Positions 26,035-34,344 of a stretch of 64,000 bases of DNA are shown here, piece by piece. The stretch is from Paracoccus luteus. GTDB taxonomy: Bacteria > Pseudomonadota > Alphaproteobacteria > Rhodobacterales > Rhodobacteraceae. The notes beneath the pieces are model-generated. The model saw nothing but the letters and a program-made list of their open reading frames with translations. It was not told where the DNA came from and made no database searches. The number at the start of each line of letters is the position of its first letter. Positions within the stretch are counted from its first letter, which is position 1. A program made the position numbers and the translations under genes. The DNA lies in assembly GCF_004522155.1 (NCBI RefSeq), contig NZ_SDEA01000008.1, positions 1-64,000 on the forward strand, given 5' to 3'.

Positions 26035-27432
26035 ATGGCCACCCACAAGATCTATGCCGGCGCGGCGCTGCGCGAAACGCGCAGCCGCCACGGCCTGACG
26101 CAGCGGCTGTTCGCCGACCGGCTGGGCGTCTCGCTGCCCTATCTCAGCCAGATGGAAAACAACCACCGGCCAGTGTCGGCCGGGGTGCTGCTGCGGCTGG
26201 CGTCAGAGTTCGCGGTGGACGTCGGCGCGATGGCGGCGGGCGACGCCGACCGCATGGTGCTGGACATGGCCGAGGCGCTGGCGGACCCCCTGTTCGACGC
26301 GCCGACGCCGCTGGCCGACCTGCGGCTGGCCGCGTCCAACACGCCGTCGCTGGCCCGCGCCTTTCTGGACCTGTATCGCGCCCACCGCGAGGGGCAGGAC
26401 CGCCTTGCCGCGCTGGACGAGGCGCTGGGGGCCACCGGCCAGAACGCCCTGACCTCTCCGTGGGAGGAGGTGCGCGACTTTTTCCATTACTGCGACAACT
26501 ATATCGACGCGGTGGACCGTGCCGCGGAACGCTTTGCCTGCCCCGACGGCAAGCGCGCCGACCCGATGGCCCGCGCGCTGGCCGCGCTGTCGTCGCGCGG
26601 AATCACGGTCGACCGCGCCGAACTGCCGCCGGGCGCGGTGTTTCGCCGCGACGGCAACCGGCTGACCCTGAACGTATCCGCCGAACACGCCAGCCAGGTG
26701 TTCCAGCTGCTGAACCTTGTCGCGCGCGAGACCCGCGGCGACCTGCTGGACGCGACGCTGGACCTGGGACGGTTCCGCAGCCAGGCCGCCCGCGACATCG
26801 CGCGGGTGGGGCTGGCCAATTCCTTTGCCGGGGCGGCGCTGCTGCCCTATCGCGCGTTCCTTGCCGCGGCGCGGGCGGAACGCCACGACCTGGAACGGCT
26901 GGCGCATCTGTTCGGCGCGTCGCTGGAACAGGTCGCGCACCGGCTGTCCACCCTGCAGCGCCCCGGCGAAAAGGGCGTGCCGTTCTTTTTCGTCCGCGTC
27001 GATCAGGCCGGCACGATCACCAAGCGCCATTCCGCCACGCGGCTGCAGTTCGCGCGCTTTGGCGGGGCCTGCCCGCTGTGGAACGTCCACCAGGCGTTCC
27101 AGACGCCGGGCCGGTTCCTGCGCCAGCTGGCCCAGACGCCCGACGGCGTGCGCTATCTGTGCCTCTCGCGCGAGGTGGCCAAGCCCGCGGGGCAGTTCCG
27201 CGCGCCCATCCGCCGCTTTGCCATCTGCCTGGGGTGCGAGATCACCCACGCCCGCGACATGGTCTATGCCGACGGGCTGGACCCGGGGAATCCGCACTCC
27301 TATGAACAGATCGGGATTTCGTGCCGCATCTGCCCGCGCGCCGATTGCCACCAACGGTCCGTGCCGCCCATCGACCGCGACATCGTGGTGCCCCGCGACC
27401 GGCAGGGGCCGCTGCCCTATGCCATCGGCTGA
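26035..27432 (+). CDS. XRE-family short-chain fatty acyl-CoA-type regulator (RamB/ScfR-like)
   Basis: Transcriptional regulator of the group that controls acetate or propionate metabolism. From ATG 26035 it has 465 residues. The helix-turn-helix is at about 10-60 (RETRSRHGLTQRLFADRLGVSLPYLSQMENN). A helical middle follows, then an ImmA/IrrE-like segment (GLANSFAGAALLPYRAFL) in which the peptidase HExxH is absent. The C-terminal domain carries Cys pairs CLGC and CRICPRADCHQR. An earlier in-frame ATG at 25927 would add a signal-like N-terminus. The ribosome site is weak at both. The isocitrate lyase or propionyl-CoA genes it might control are not here. Confidence 0.85.
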   Translation: MATHKIYAGAALRETRSRHGLTQRLFADRLGVSLPYLSQMENNHRPVSAGVLLRLASEFAVDVGAMAAGDADRMVLDMAEALADPLFDAPTPLADLRLAASNTPSLARAFLDLYRAHREGQDRLAALDEALGATGQNALTSPWEEVRDFFHYCDNYIDAVDRAAERFACPDGKRADPMARALAALSSRGITVDRAELPPGAVFRRDGNRLTLNVSAEHASQVFQLLNLVARETRGDLLDATLDLGRFRSQAARDIARVGLANSFAGAALLPYRAFLAAARAERHDLERLAHLFGASLEQVAHRLSTLQRPGEKGVPFFFVRVDQAGTITKRHSATRLQFARFGGACPLWNVHQAFQTPGRFLRQLAQTPDGVRYLCLSREVAKPAGQFRAPIRRFAICLGCEITHARDMVYADGLDPGNPHSYEQIGISCRICPRADCHQRSVPPIDRDIVVPRDRQGPLPYAIG

Positions 27433-27625
27433 CCGGATGCGCGGCAATGCGGCGCGAGGTCGCGGGTTCCCGCCGGCCGGCAGGTTTCTGCCAGCCGCGG
27501 CGGGGTTCCGCCGACACCACCCCCGAAAAGGATCAGCCATGTTGCAGGACGGCCACGCTTTCCCGTAACCACCCCGTGACTTTGCCGGGTTTCGTCCCCG
27601 GTTTCCCCAGGAATGGAGAACCCCA

Positions 27626-28924
27626 GTGCCGCGCCATCTTGCGAACCGCATGTCCTCCGTTTCCGGGCAATCCGCGCCGGAACAGCGCCCCGGCGCCCGC
27701 CCCGCCCGGTTGCGGTCCGGCACGCGCGCGCTGGCGTGGGTCGGCGGCGGGCTGGTGCTGGGCTGGACCGTCATCGCCAGCTCGATCCTGGCGATCGACG
27801 CGGCCGGCCTGGGATCGTCGCGCGATCAGGCGCAATCCTCTCAGGCCGCGTTCGAGCAGCGGCTGGCGGAACTGTCGGCCGAACGCGACGCCCGCGCGGC
27901 CGAGGCCGCGGCGGCGCAGCACCGGTTCGGCGTGGCGCTGGCCCAGGTGTCGCAAATGCAGTCGCAGCTGCTGACCTCGGAAGAACGCCGGCGCGAGCTG
28001 GAATCGGGCATCGGCGCGATCCAGGCCTCGCTGCACGACGCGATGGCCGACCGCGACGCGGCGCAGCGCCAGCTGGCCCTGACCGAGGAAACCGTCGCCA
28101 CCGAAACCCTGCCCCAGGCCGAGCGCGCGCAGGAGTTTTCCGTCGCGCTGGACATCCTGTCGGGCGAGCTGCAGTCCGCCGCCGCCGAACGCACCGCGGC
28201 GCAGGCCAAGGCCGCCGAGGCGCAGCGCACCGCCCAGGCGCTGGCCGTCGAACGCGACGCCATCGTCGCCCGCAACGAGGAAATCTTCGCCCAGCTCGAG
28301 GATGCGGTCGAGATGTCGGTCAAGCCGCTGGACGACATGTTCCGCAAGGTCGGCATCGACGGCGACAAGCTGCTGGCGACCGTGCGCGAGGGCTATTCCG
28401 GCCAGGGCGGTCCGCTGACGCCGATGGGCTATTCATCGCGCGGGAACGCCGCCATCTCGGAATCCGAGGCGCGGGCGAACGAGGTCATGGTCTCGCTGGG
28501 CGACGTCAACAAATACCGCATCGCCGTCAGCAAGCTGCCGCTGGCGATGCCGGTGAAATCGGCCTTCCGCTATTCGTCGGATTTCGGCCGCCGCTGGGGC
28601 CGCGCGCACGAGGGGATCGACATGGCCGGCCCCGTCGGCACGCCGATCTATTCGACCGGCGACGGCGTCGTGACCTATGCCGGCTGGCAGCGCGGCTATG
28701 GCAATCTGATCAAGATCCAGCACGCTTTGGGCACCGAAACCCGCTATGGCCACCTGTCCAAAATCGGGGTCAAGGTCGGGCAAAAGGTGTCGCGCAACAG
28801 CCTGATCGGTGCTATGGGCAACACCGGCAGATCGACCGGCCCGCATCTGCACTATGAAGTGCGGGTCAAAGGTCGCGCCGTCGATCCCATGAGCTTCATC
28901 AAGGCCGCACAGAATGTTTTCTAA
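27626..28924 (+). CDS. membrane-anchored M23 metallopeptidase (LytM type)
   Basis: A likely peptidoglycan endopeptidase acting in the periplasm. GTG 27626 follows GGAG; ATG 27650 is an alternative. One membrane segment is at about 34-56 (ALAWVGGGLVLGWTVIASSI). A long coiled coil (about 70-245) rich in Ala/Glu/Arg follows, then the M23 domain with zinc-binding HxxxD (His328, HEGIDMAG) and the catalytic HLH (407-409, GPHLHYEV). All key residues are intact, so it should be active. Its stop overlaps the start of the bactofilin gene by 11 bases, a pairing known in Alphaproteobacteria where bactofilin positions the peptidase. Confidence 0.93.
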   Translation: MPRHLANRMSSVSGQSAPEQRPGARPARLRSGTRALAWVGGGLVLGWTVIASSILAIDAAGLGSSRDQAQSSQAAFEQRLAELSAERDARAAEAAAAQHRFGVALAQVSQMQSQLLTSEERRRELESGIGAIQASLHDAMADRDAAQRQLALTEETVATETLPQAERAQEFSVALDILSGELQSAAAERTAAQAKAAEAQRTAQALAVERDAIVARNEEIFAQLEDAVEMSVKPLDDMFRKVGIDGDKLLATVREGYSGQGGPLTPMGYSSRGNAAISESEARANEVMVSLGDVNKYRIAVSKLPLAMPVKSAFRYSSDFGRRWGRAHEGIDMAGPVGTPIYSTGDGVVTYAGWQRGYGNLIKIQHALGTETRYGHLSKIGVKVGQKVSRNSLIGAMGNTGRSTGPHLHYEVRVKGRAVDPMSFIKAAQNVF

Positions 28925-29411
28925 GACCCGTGTCACCGAACCTGGCCCGCGCAGCCCCAGCCCAGAGACCGATCTGAACCGCCCCGCAATGGACCACCAC
29001 TATGACCACCCCCCGCAACAGCAGCTGCGCACCCGGTCGGGTCCGTCGGTCCTGTCGTCCGACCTGACCGTCAAGGGCAACATCACCACCCAGGGCGACG
29101 CCCAGATCGAGGGCACGGTCGAGGGCGACATCCGCGCCCACCAGCTGACCGTCGGTGAAAGCGCGACGATCCGCGGCGAGATCGTGGCCGACGAGATCAT
29201 CGTGAACGGCCGCGTCGTGGGCCGCGTCCGCGGCCTCAAGGTGCGCCTGTCGGCCACCGCGCGGGTCGAGGGCGACATCGTCCACAAAACCATCGCCATT
29301 GAATCCGGCGCGCATTTCGAAGGATCGGTCCAGCGCCAGGAAGACCCGCTGGGCAATGGCGTGACCCCCAAGCTGGCGCCGCCCAGCCCGGCCGCGCCCA
29401 AGACCGAGTGA
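28914..29411 (+). CDS. bactofilin
   Basis: Bactofilins are self-assembling cytoskeletal proteins. The 165-residue protein begins inside the end of the M23 gene. The first 45 residues are disordered; from SVLSSDLTVKGNITTQGDA to about 140 runs the right-handed beta-helix with its Gly/Val/Ile-rich repeats (IEGTVEGDIRA, TIRGEIVADEIIVNGRVVG). A Pro-rich tail follows. It is membrane-associated in related systems and probably anchors the neighbouring peptidase. Confidence 0.94.
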   Translation: MFSKTRVTEPGPRSPSPETDLNRPAMDHHYDHPPQQQLRTRSGPSVLSSDLTVKGNITTQGDAQIEGTVEGDIRAHQLTVGESATIRGEIVADEIIVNGRVVGRVRGLKVRLSATARVEGDIVHKTIAIESGAHFEGSVQRQEDPLGNGVTPKLAPPSPAAPKTE

Positions 29412-29434
29412 TCGCGCCGCCCCGGCAGCTCGCG

Positions 29435-29468
29435 CGGCGTCCCACCGGGGCGCCGTTCTGGTTTTCTT
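29435..29468 (+). terminator. terminator after the bactofilin gene
   Basis: CGGCGTCCC (29435-29443, with one bulged T) pairs with GGGCGCCG (29448-29455), followed by TTCTGGTTTTCTT. Confidence 0.6.
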
Positions 29469-29618
29469 AGGGCCGCAGCGGCGCATGGCTCGGGTTTTCA
29501 GGGCATCCCGCCGGAACTCTGTTCCGGCCTTCGGGACGCCCCACCGGCAGGGACCGGCCATCCCGCTTGCAAAACATTGCGCGCTGCCTTGTGACCGCCC
29601 GCGCGGGTGCGGCCCGCC

Positions 29619-30521
29619 TCAGTCCCAGTCGGGGATCAGGCGGCGATACATGTGCCAGCTTGCGTGGCCCAGCACCGGCAGCGCGACGAACAGCCCCAGA
29701 AACAGCGGCGTGATGGCCGCGAACAGCAGCAGCGCCACCACGACCGCCCAGGCCAGCGCCACGGCAAGGTTCGCCGCGACCGCGCCGACGCTGGCGATGA
29801 TGGCGCTGATGAAATCGACCTCGCGGTCGAGGATCAGCGGCAGCCCGGCGACAGTCATCGCAAACAGCACCGCCGCAAAGCCCGCGCCGATCGCCGTGCC
29901 GACCGCCAGCATCGCCAGCCCCCGCCCCTGCAACAGCAGTTCGGGGGACGAGGTGATGTTGGTCAGCGCCTGCACCCCCATGAACAGCGCGAAGATCGTG
30001 TGCGCCACGAACACCCAGAACATGAACATCAGCAGGATCACCATCGCCATCGACGGCACCTGCCGGTCCTTTTGCCCGAAGACGACGCCCATGACGGACA
30101 GCCAGTCCAGCGCCTCGCCGGCCTCGATCCGGCGGCTGACCTCGTAGAGGCCGACGGCGGCGAAGGGGGCGATCAGCGGAAAGCCCACGACAAAGGGGAT
30201 CAGCCACCATTCCTGCCCGGCGGCGAGCGCGACCGCCGACAGCACCAGCCCGCCCGCGACGTAAAAGGCCGAGAAGAACAGCCCGAACCCCGGCGCGCGG
30301 CGGAAATCGCGCCAGCCGTCGCGCAGCGCGCCGCCGATGGCGTCAAAGCCGATCAGCGCGGGGGGCGGAATCTCGTCGGCCGCCCTGTGGCCCGCCCCGT
30401 GACCCGCCCGGTGGGCCGGCCCATCGCCCGGTCCGGGGTCGGGCATCGGGTCGGGCAACGGCGGGCGGGTCGGGTCGGGCAGCGGATGCGGACGCGGCAC
30501 CGGGTCGGCGGGATGGGTCAT
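29619..30521 (-). CDS. DUF2189 family integral membrane protein
   Basis: The 300-residue protein starts at ATG 30521 behind AGGAGAGAC. The first 50 residues are Pro/Asp/His-rich and disordered. About six hydrophobic segments follow. The family features GFDAIGGALRDGWRDFRRAPGFG, the DWLSVMGVVFGQ segment and the GLPLILDREVDFISAI stretch are seen. DUF2189 proteins are common in Rhodobacterales and sometimes described as cytochrome oxidase-like, without proof. The gap to bactofilin has G+C inverted repeats but no gene. Confidence 0.87.
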   Translation of the reverse strand: MTHPADPVPRPHPLPDPTRPPLPDPMPDPGPGDGPAHRAGHGAGHRAADEIPPPALIGFDAIGGALRDGWRDFRRAPGFGLFFSAFYVAGGLVLSAVALAAGQEWWLIPFVVGFPLIAPFAAVGLYEVSRRIEAGEALDWLSVMGVVFGQKDRQVPSMAMVILLMFMFWVFVAHTIFALFMGVQALTNITSSPELLLQGRGLAMLAVGTAIGAGFAAVLFAMTVAGLPLILDREVDFISAIIASVGAVAANLAVALAWAVVVALLLFAAITPLFLGLFVALPVLGHASWHMYRRLIPDWD

Positions 30522-30577
30522 CGCTGTCTCTCCTGTGGTGGCCGTGTGTCCCTGGCCGCGCCCGCCTGTGGCCGGCC

Positions 30578-31087
30578 TCAGCCTTGCGCGCCCGGCTGGG
30601 CGTAACGGTCGCGCAGCGCCGCGTTCACCGCCGGCGTCACGAACTTGGACACGTCGCCGCCCAGCCGGGCGATTTCCTTGACCAGCTTGGACGCGATGGC
30701 CTGCCGGCGGGCGTCGGCCATCAGGAACACGGTTTCCACGCTGGAATCCAGCGCCCGGTTCATGCCGACCATCTGGAACTCGTATTCGAAATCCGCCACC
30801 GCCCGCAGGCCGCGCACGATGATGCCCGCGTTGACGTCGCGGGCGGCGTCGATGAGCAGATTCTCGAACGGGTGGACGACGATCTCGCCCCCGGTTTTCT
30901 GCACGATGGCCTGGCATTCCGCCTCGACCATCGCGACGCGCTGTTCCAGGGTAAAGGTCGGGCCCTTGTCGCGGTTGATCGCCACGCCGATCACCAGCCG
31001 GTCCACCAGCGCCATCGCCCGCTGGATGATGTCCACATGTCCCAGCGTGACCGGGTCAAAGGTGCCAGGGTATAGGCCGATGCGCAT
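30578..31087 (-). CDS. coaD: phosphopantetheine adenylyltransferase
   Basis: CoaD makes dephospho-CoA from 4'-phosphopantetheine and ATP. The 169-residue protein begins MRIGLYPGTFDPVTLGHVD, containing the nucleotidyltransferase (T/H)xGH motif. It continues with the conserved IIVRGLRAVADFEYEFQM and ends with the LVKEIARLGGDVSKFVTP segment; the usual SS of ISS(T/R) is here AS. It lies 57 bases downstream of the DUF2189 start region on the same strand. Confidence 0.96.
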   Translation of the reverse strand: MRIGLYPGTFDPVTLGHVDIIQRAMALVDRLVIGVAINRDKGPTFTLEQRVAMVEAECQAIVQKTGGEIVVHPFENLLIDAARDVNAGIIVRGLRAVADFEYEFQMVGMNRALDSSVETVFLMADARRQAIASKLVKEIARLGGDVSKFVTPAVNAALRDRYAQPGAQG

Positions 31088-31167
31088 GGGCGGCTCCGTT
31101 CACGGCGATGTCATACGGAAAGCCGGAAACCGCGCGATTGGCAAGCGCCGCGCGGCCGCAAATCCGG

Positions 31168-31608
31168 TCAGTTGCCCATGATCATGCCGGTCAGCGCCTC
31201 TTTCTCGGCCGAAAGCTCTTTCAGCCGGGCCGAGACCGCGTCGCCGATGGACACCACGCCCAGCATCTGCCCGTGGTCGTCCACCACCGGCAGGTGGCGG
31301 AACCGGCCGTCGGTCATGCGCTGCAGCACGGTCAGCGCGTCCTCGGCGCAGACGCAGGTGGACACCTTGCGGGTCATCATCTCGCTGACCTTGCGGCCCA
31401 TCACCTCGGCGCCCGACCGGCCCAGTTCGCGCACGATGTCGCGTTCCGACAGGATGCCGTCCGGGGTCTTGCCGTCGGTCGAGACGACCACCGCGCCGAT
31501 CCGGCGTTCCGCCAGCAGCCGCACGGCGTCGGCGACAAAGCTGTCGGGCGTCACCGTCACCAGTGTCTCGGGGCCGGTCTTCATCGCGAGAATCTGTTTG
31601 ACGATCAT
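31168..31608 (-). CDS. tandem CBS-domain protein
   Basis: A 146-residue protein made of two CBS repeats (about 12-65 and 77-135), with VADAVRLLAERRIGAVVV, the GILSERDIVREL ligand loop, and VLQRMTDGRFRHLPVVDD. Such stand-alone Bateman modules bind adenine nucleotides and regulate partner enzymes. No catalytic domain is attached. The start MIVKQILAMK is taken at 31608; an ATG at 31629 would add seven residues. The target is unknown. Confidence 0.9.
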   Translation of the reverse strand: MIVKQILAMKTGPETLVTVTPDSFVADAVRLLAERRIGAVVVSTDGKTPDGILSERDIVRELGRSGAEVMGRKVSEMMTRKVSTCVCAEDALTVLQRMTDGRFRHLPVVDDHGQMLGVVSIGDAVSARLKELSAEKEALTGMIMGN

Positions 31609-31665
31609 CTGCCATTCCCCCAATCGCATCCGTTCCCGCCAGCGTTGCCGCGGCGCGGGCCAGCG

Positions 31666-32586
31666 TCAAGTGCGACCATCGCCGGGCGGCGGATCGGTCG
31701 CACCCGCCAGCAGCTCCAGCCGCGCGACCTCGCGCCGGATGCCCGCGGCCACGGCGTCGGCCAGCCGGGTCAGGCGGTCCGACCGGCGGTCGTCGGCGTG
31801 GCGGATCAGCCAGAACGACCGGGTCAGCGCGATGTCGCGGGCCAGCACGCGCCGGACGCCGGGCGCGAAGGGGATGGCGAAATCATGCACGATCCCCAGT
31901 CCCGCCCCGGCGCGGATCGCCTGCATCTGGACGCTGACCGAGTTCGAGGACAGCACCGCGCGGTCGGCGCCCGTCTCGGTCAGATAGTCCAGTTCGCGGT
32001 CAAAGATCATGTCGGCGATATAGCCGATCATCCGGTGCCCCTTCAGGTCGGAAGGCGACCGGATCGGCGGGTGCCCGGCCAGGTAATCGGCGTGCCCGGC
32101 CAGGTGCAGGTGATAGTCGGTGATCCTTTGCACCGCGGCCCGGCCGGTGTCGGGCCGGCTGACGGCGACGGCCATGTCGGCCTCGCGCCGCGACAGGTTG
32201 AACACGCGGGGCAGCGCGACGATCTGGATGTCCAGCCCCGGATGATCGGCGACCATCTGCGCGCAGATTTGCGGCAGGACATAGTTGGCGCAGCCGTCCG
32301 GCGCGCCGATCCGCAGCTGGCCGGTCAGCCCGGCGGTGCCCGGGCCCTCGGCGGCGGCGGCGGCGGCGGCCTCGGCCGCCTCGGCGTGGGGGATCAGCGC
32401 GGCGCCGTCGGCGGTCGCGGCATAGCCCTGCGGCGTCTTGGCGAACAGCACCCGCCCCAGCGCGGTTTCCAGCCGCGCCACCCGCCGCCCCACGGTCGAC
32501 GCGTCCATCCCCAGCCGGCGGCCCGCGCGGGACAGCGATTCCTCGCGCGCGACGGCCAGAAAGACGCGCAGATCGTCCCAGTCCAC
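31666..32586 (-). CDS. LysR-family regulator divergent from the valine-degradation genes
   Basis: The 306-residue protein starts at GTG (read as MDWDDLRVFLAVAREESLSR). It has the N-terminal winged helix (AGRRLGMDASTVGRRVARLE) and a C-terminal substrate-binding fold from about residue 90. It is divergent from mmsA with a 109-base intergenic region holding a TTTGC-N6-GCAAA palindrome, so it is the likely regulator of the downstream genes. The inducer is not known; a valine intermediate is a guess. Confidence 0.92.
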   Translation of the reverse strand: MDWDDLRVFLAVAREESLSRAGRRLGMDASTVGRRVARLETALGRVLFAKTPQGYAATADGAALIPHAEAAEAAAAAAAEGPGTAGLTGQLRIGAPDGCANYVLPQICAQMVADHPGLDIQIVALPRVFNLSRREADMAVAVSRPDTGRAAVQRITDYHLHLAGHADYLAGHPPIRSPSDLKGHRMIGYIADMIFDRELDYLTETGADRAVLSSNSVSVQMQAIRAGAGLGIVHDFAIPFAPGVRRVLARDIALTRSFWLIRHADDRRSDRLTRLADAVAAGIRREVARLELLAGATDPPPGDGRT

Positions 32587-32596
32587 GCGGCCCCCC

Positions 32597-32612
32597 TTTG
32601 CATTTCCGCAAA
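32597..32612. promoter_or_regulatory. inverted repeat in the lysR-mmsA intergenic region
   Basis: TTTGC (32597-32601) and GCAAA (32608-32612) form a dyad. If TTTATT (32634-32639) and TAGATT (32657-32662) are the mmsA promoter, the dyad centre is about 64 bases before the start, the classic LysR recognition position. A second dyad TTGCCCGCAA is at 32661-32670. Confidence 0.5.
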
Positions 32613-32695
32613 ACGCTTTGGCGGCATCGTCGCTTTATTCCGCGTATTCGCAAGACTAGATTGCCCGCAACATGGGCCCAAGCGGAGGAATCGCG

Positions 32696-34195
32696 ATGCG
32701 TCAGGTAAACCACTGGATCGACGGCAAGGAAGCGGCGGGCACGTCGGGCCGCACCGCCGACGTCTATAACCCCGCCACCGGCGAGGTGCAGGCCAAGGTC
32801 GCGCTGGCCAGCAAGGCCGACATGGACGCGGCCATCGCCCGCGCCGCCGAGGCGCAGGTGAAATGGGGCGCGACCAACCCCCAGCGCCGCGCCCGGGTGA
32901 TGATGAAGATGGTCGACCTGATCAACCGCGACATGGACAAGATGGCCGAGGTGCTGTCGTCCGAACACGGCAAGACCTTTCCCGACGCCAAGGGCGACAT
33001 CCAGCGCGGGCTTGAGGTCATCGAGTTTTCGGTCGGCGCGCCCCACCAGCTGAAGGGCGAGTTCATCGACGCCGCCGGCCCCGGCATCGACATGTATTCG
33101 ATGCGCCAGCCGCTGGGCGTCGTGGCCGCGATCACGCCGTTCAACTTTCCGGCAATGATCCCGCTGTGGAAACTGGGCCCGGCGCTGGCATCGGGCAACG
33201 CCGTGATCCTGAAGCCGTCCGAGCGTGACCCGACCGTCCCCAACATGCTGGCCGCGCTGTTCCAGGAGGCCGGGCTGCCCGACGGTGTGCTGCAGGTCGT
33301 GCACGGCGACAAGGAGGCCGTGGACGCGATCCTCGACTCCGAGGTCATCCAGGCCGTGGGTTTCGTCGGCTCGACCCCCATCGCGCAGTATATCTATGAA
33401 CGCGCGGCGGCGACCGGCAAGCGGGCGCAGTGCTTTGGCGGCGCCAAGAACCACATGATCATCATGCCCGACGCCGACCTGGACCAGGCCGCCGACGCGC
33501 TGGTCGGCGCCGGTTTCGGCGCGGCGGGCGAACGCTGCATGGCGATTTCGGTCGCCGTTCCGGTGGGCGAAAAGACCGCCGACGCGCTGATCGAAAAGCT
33601 GGTGCCGCGCATCGAAAAGCTGAAGGTCGGGCCGTGGACCGCGGGCAACGACGTGGACTATGGCCCCGTGGTGACCAAGGCCGCGCGGGAAAACATCCTG
33701 CGGCTGGTGGAAACCGGCGTCGAGCAGGGGGCCGAGCTGGTCGTCGATGGCCGCGACTTTGCCCTGCAGGGATACGAGGACGGGTTCTTCGTCGGCCCGC
33801 ATCTGTTCGACCGCGTGACGCCCGACATGGACATCTACAAGACCGAGATCTTCGGCCCGGTCCTGTCCACCGTCCGCGCCGCGTCCTATGAGGACGCGCT
33901 GAAGCTGGCGATGGACAACGAATACGGCAACGGCACGGCGATCTTTACCCGCGACGGCGACACCGCCCGCGACTTTGCCAGCCGCGTCAACGTGGGCATG
34001 ATCGGCGTCAACGTCCCGATCCCGGTGCCGCTGGCCTATTTCACCTTTGGCGGGTGGAAAAAATCGGGCTTCGGCGACCTGAACCAGCACGGGCCGGACG
34101 CCTTCCGGTTCTATACCCGCACCAAGACCGTGACCTCGCGCTGGCCGTCGGGGATCAAGGAAGGCGCGGCCTTCAACTTCAAGGCGATGGACTGA
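32696..34195 (+). CDS. mmsA: CoA-acylating methylmalonate-semialdehyde dehydrogenase
   Basis: Converts methylmalonate semialdehyde to propionyl-CoA in valine catabolism. Start ATG 32696 (MRQVNHWIDGKEA) is preceded by AGCGGAGGAAT. The 499-residue aldehyde dehydrogenase has the TPFNFPAMIPLW segment, the Rossmann contact GSTPIAQYIYERA and catalytic Cys281 in GERCMAIS, the CoA-type signature. The C-terminal GGWKKSGFGDLNQHGPDAFRFYT is typical of MmsA. A terminator-like hairpin follows. Confidence 0.96.
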   Translation: MRQVNHWIDGKEAAGTSGRTADVYNPATGEVQAKVALASKADMDAAIARAAEAQVKWGATNPQRRARVMMKMVDLINRDMDKMAEVLSSEHGKTFPDAKGDIQRGLEVIEFSVGAPHQLKGEFIDAAGPGIDMYSMRQPLGVVAAITPFNFPAMIPLWKLGPALASGNAVILKPSERDPTVPNMLAALFQEAGLPDGVLQVVHGDKEAVDAILDSEVIQAVGFVGSTPIAQYIYERAAATGKRAQCFGGAKNHMIIMPDADLDQAADALVGAGFGAAGERCMAISVAVPVGEKTADALIEKLVPRIEKLKVGPWTAGNDVDYGPVVTKAARENILRLVETGVEQGAELVVDGRDFALQGYEDGFFVGPHLFDRVTPDMDIYKTEIFGPVLSTVRAASYEDALKLAMDNEYGNGTAIFTRDGDTARDFASRVNVGMIGVNVPIPVPLAYFTFGGWKKSGFGDLNQHGPDAFRFYTRTKTVTSRWPSGIKEGAAFNFKAMD

Positions 34196-34209
34196 CATCA
34201 CCGCAAGGA

Positions 34210-34227
34210 CCGGGGGCCAGCCCCCGG
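34210..34227. repeat. REP-like G+C palindrome
   Basis: CCGGGGGC and GCCCCCGG face each other across two bases in the mmsA-acyl-CoA dehydrogenase gap, followed by another GGACCCCCGGAG. Sequences of this kind are common between genes in this group of bacteria. Confidence 0.5.
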
Positions 34228-34252
34228 ACCCCCGGAGTTTCAGGCCAAGAAG

Positions 34253-34279
34253 AAGGGGCGTGGCCGGGCGCCCCTTTCG
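34253..34279 (+). terminator. hairpin after mmsA
   Basis: AAGGGGCG (34253-34260) pairs with CGCCCCTT (34269-34276), loop of 8, followed by TCG. It may attenuate transcription into the next gene. Confidence 0.5.
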
Positions 34280-34344
34280 CTGCAACAGTGATGCAACACT
34301 GACCGGATAGCCCCGACACCGACCGCCACGCGAAGGGAGAGCGC

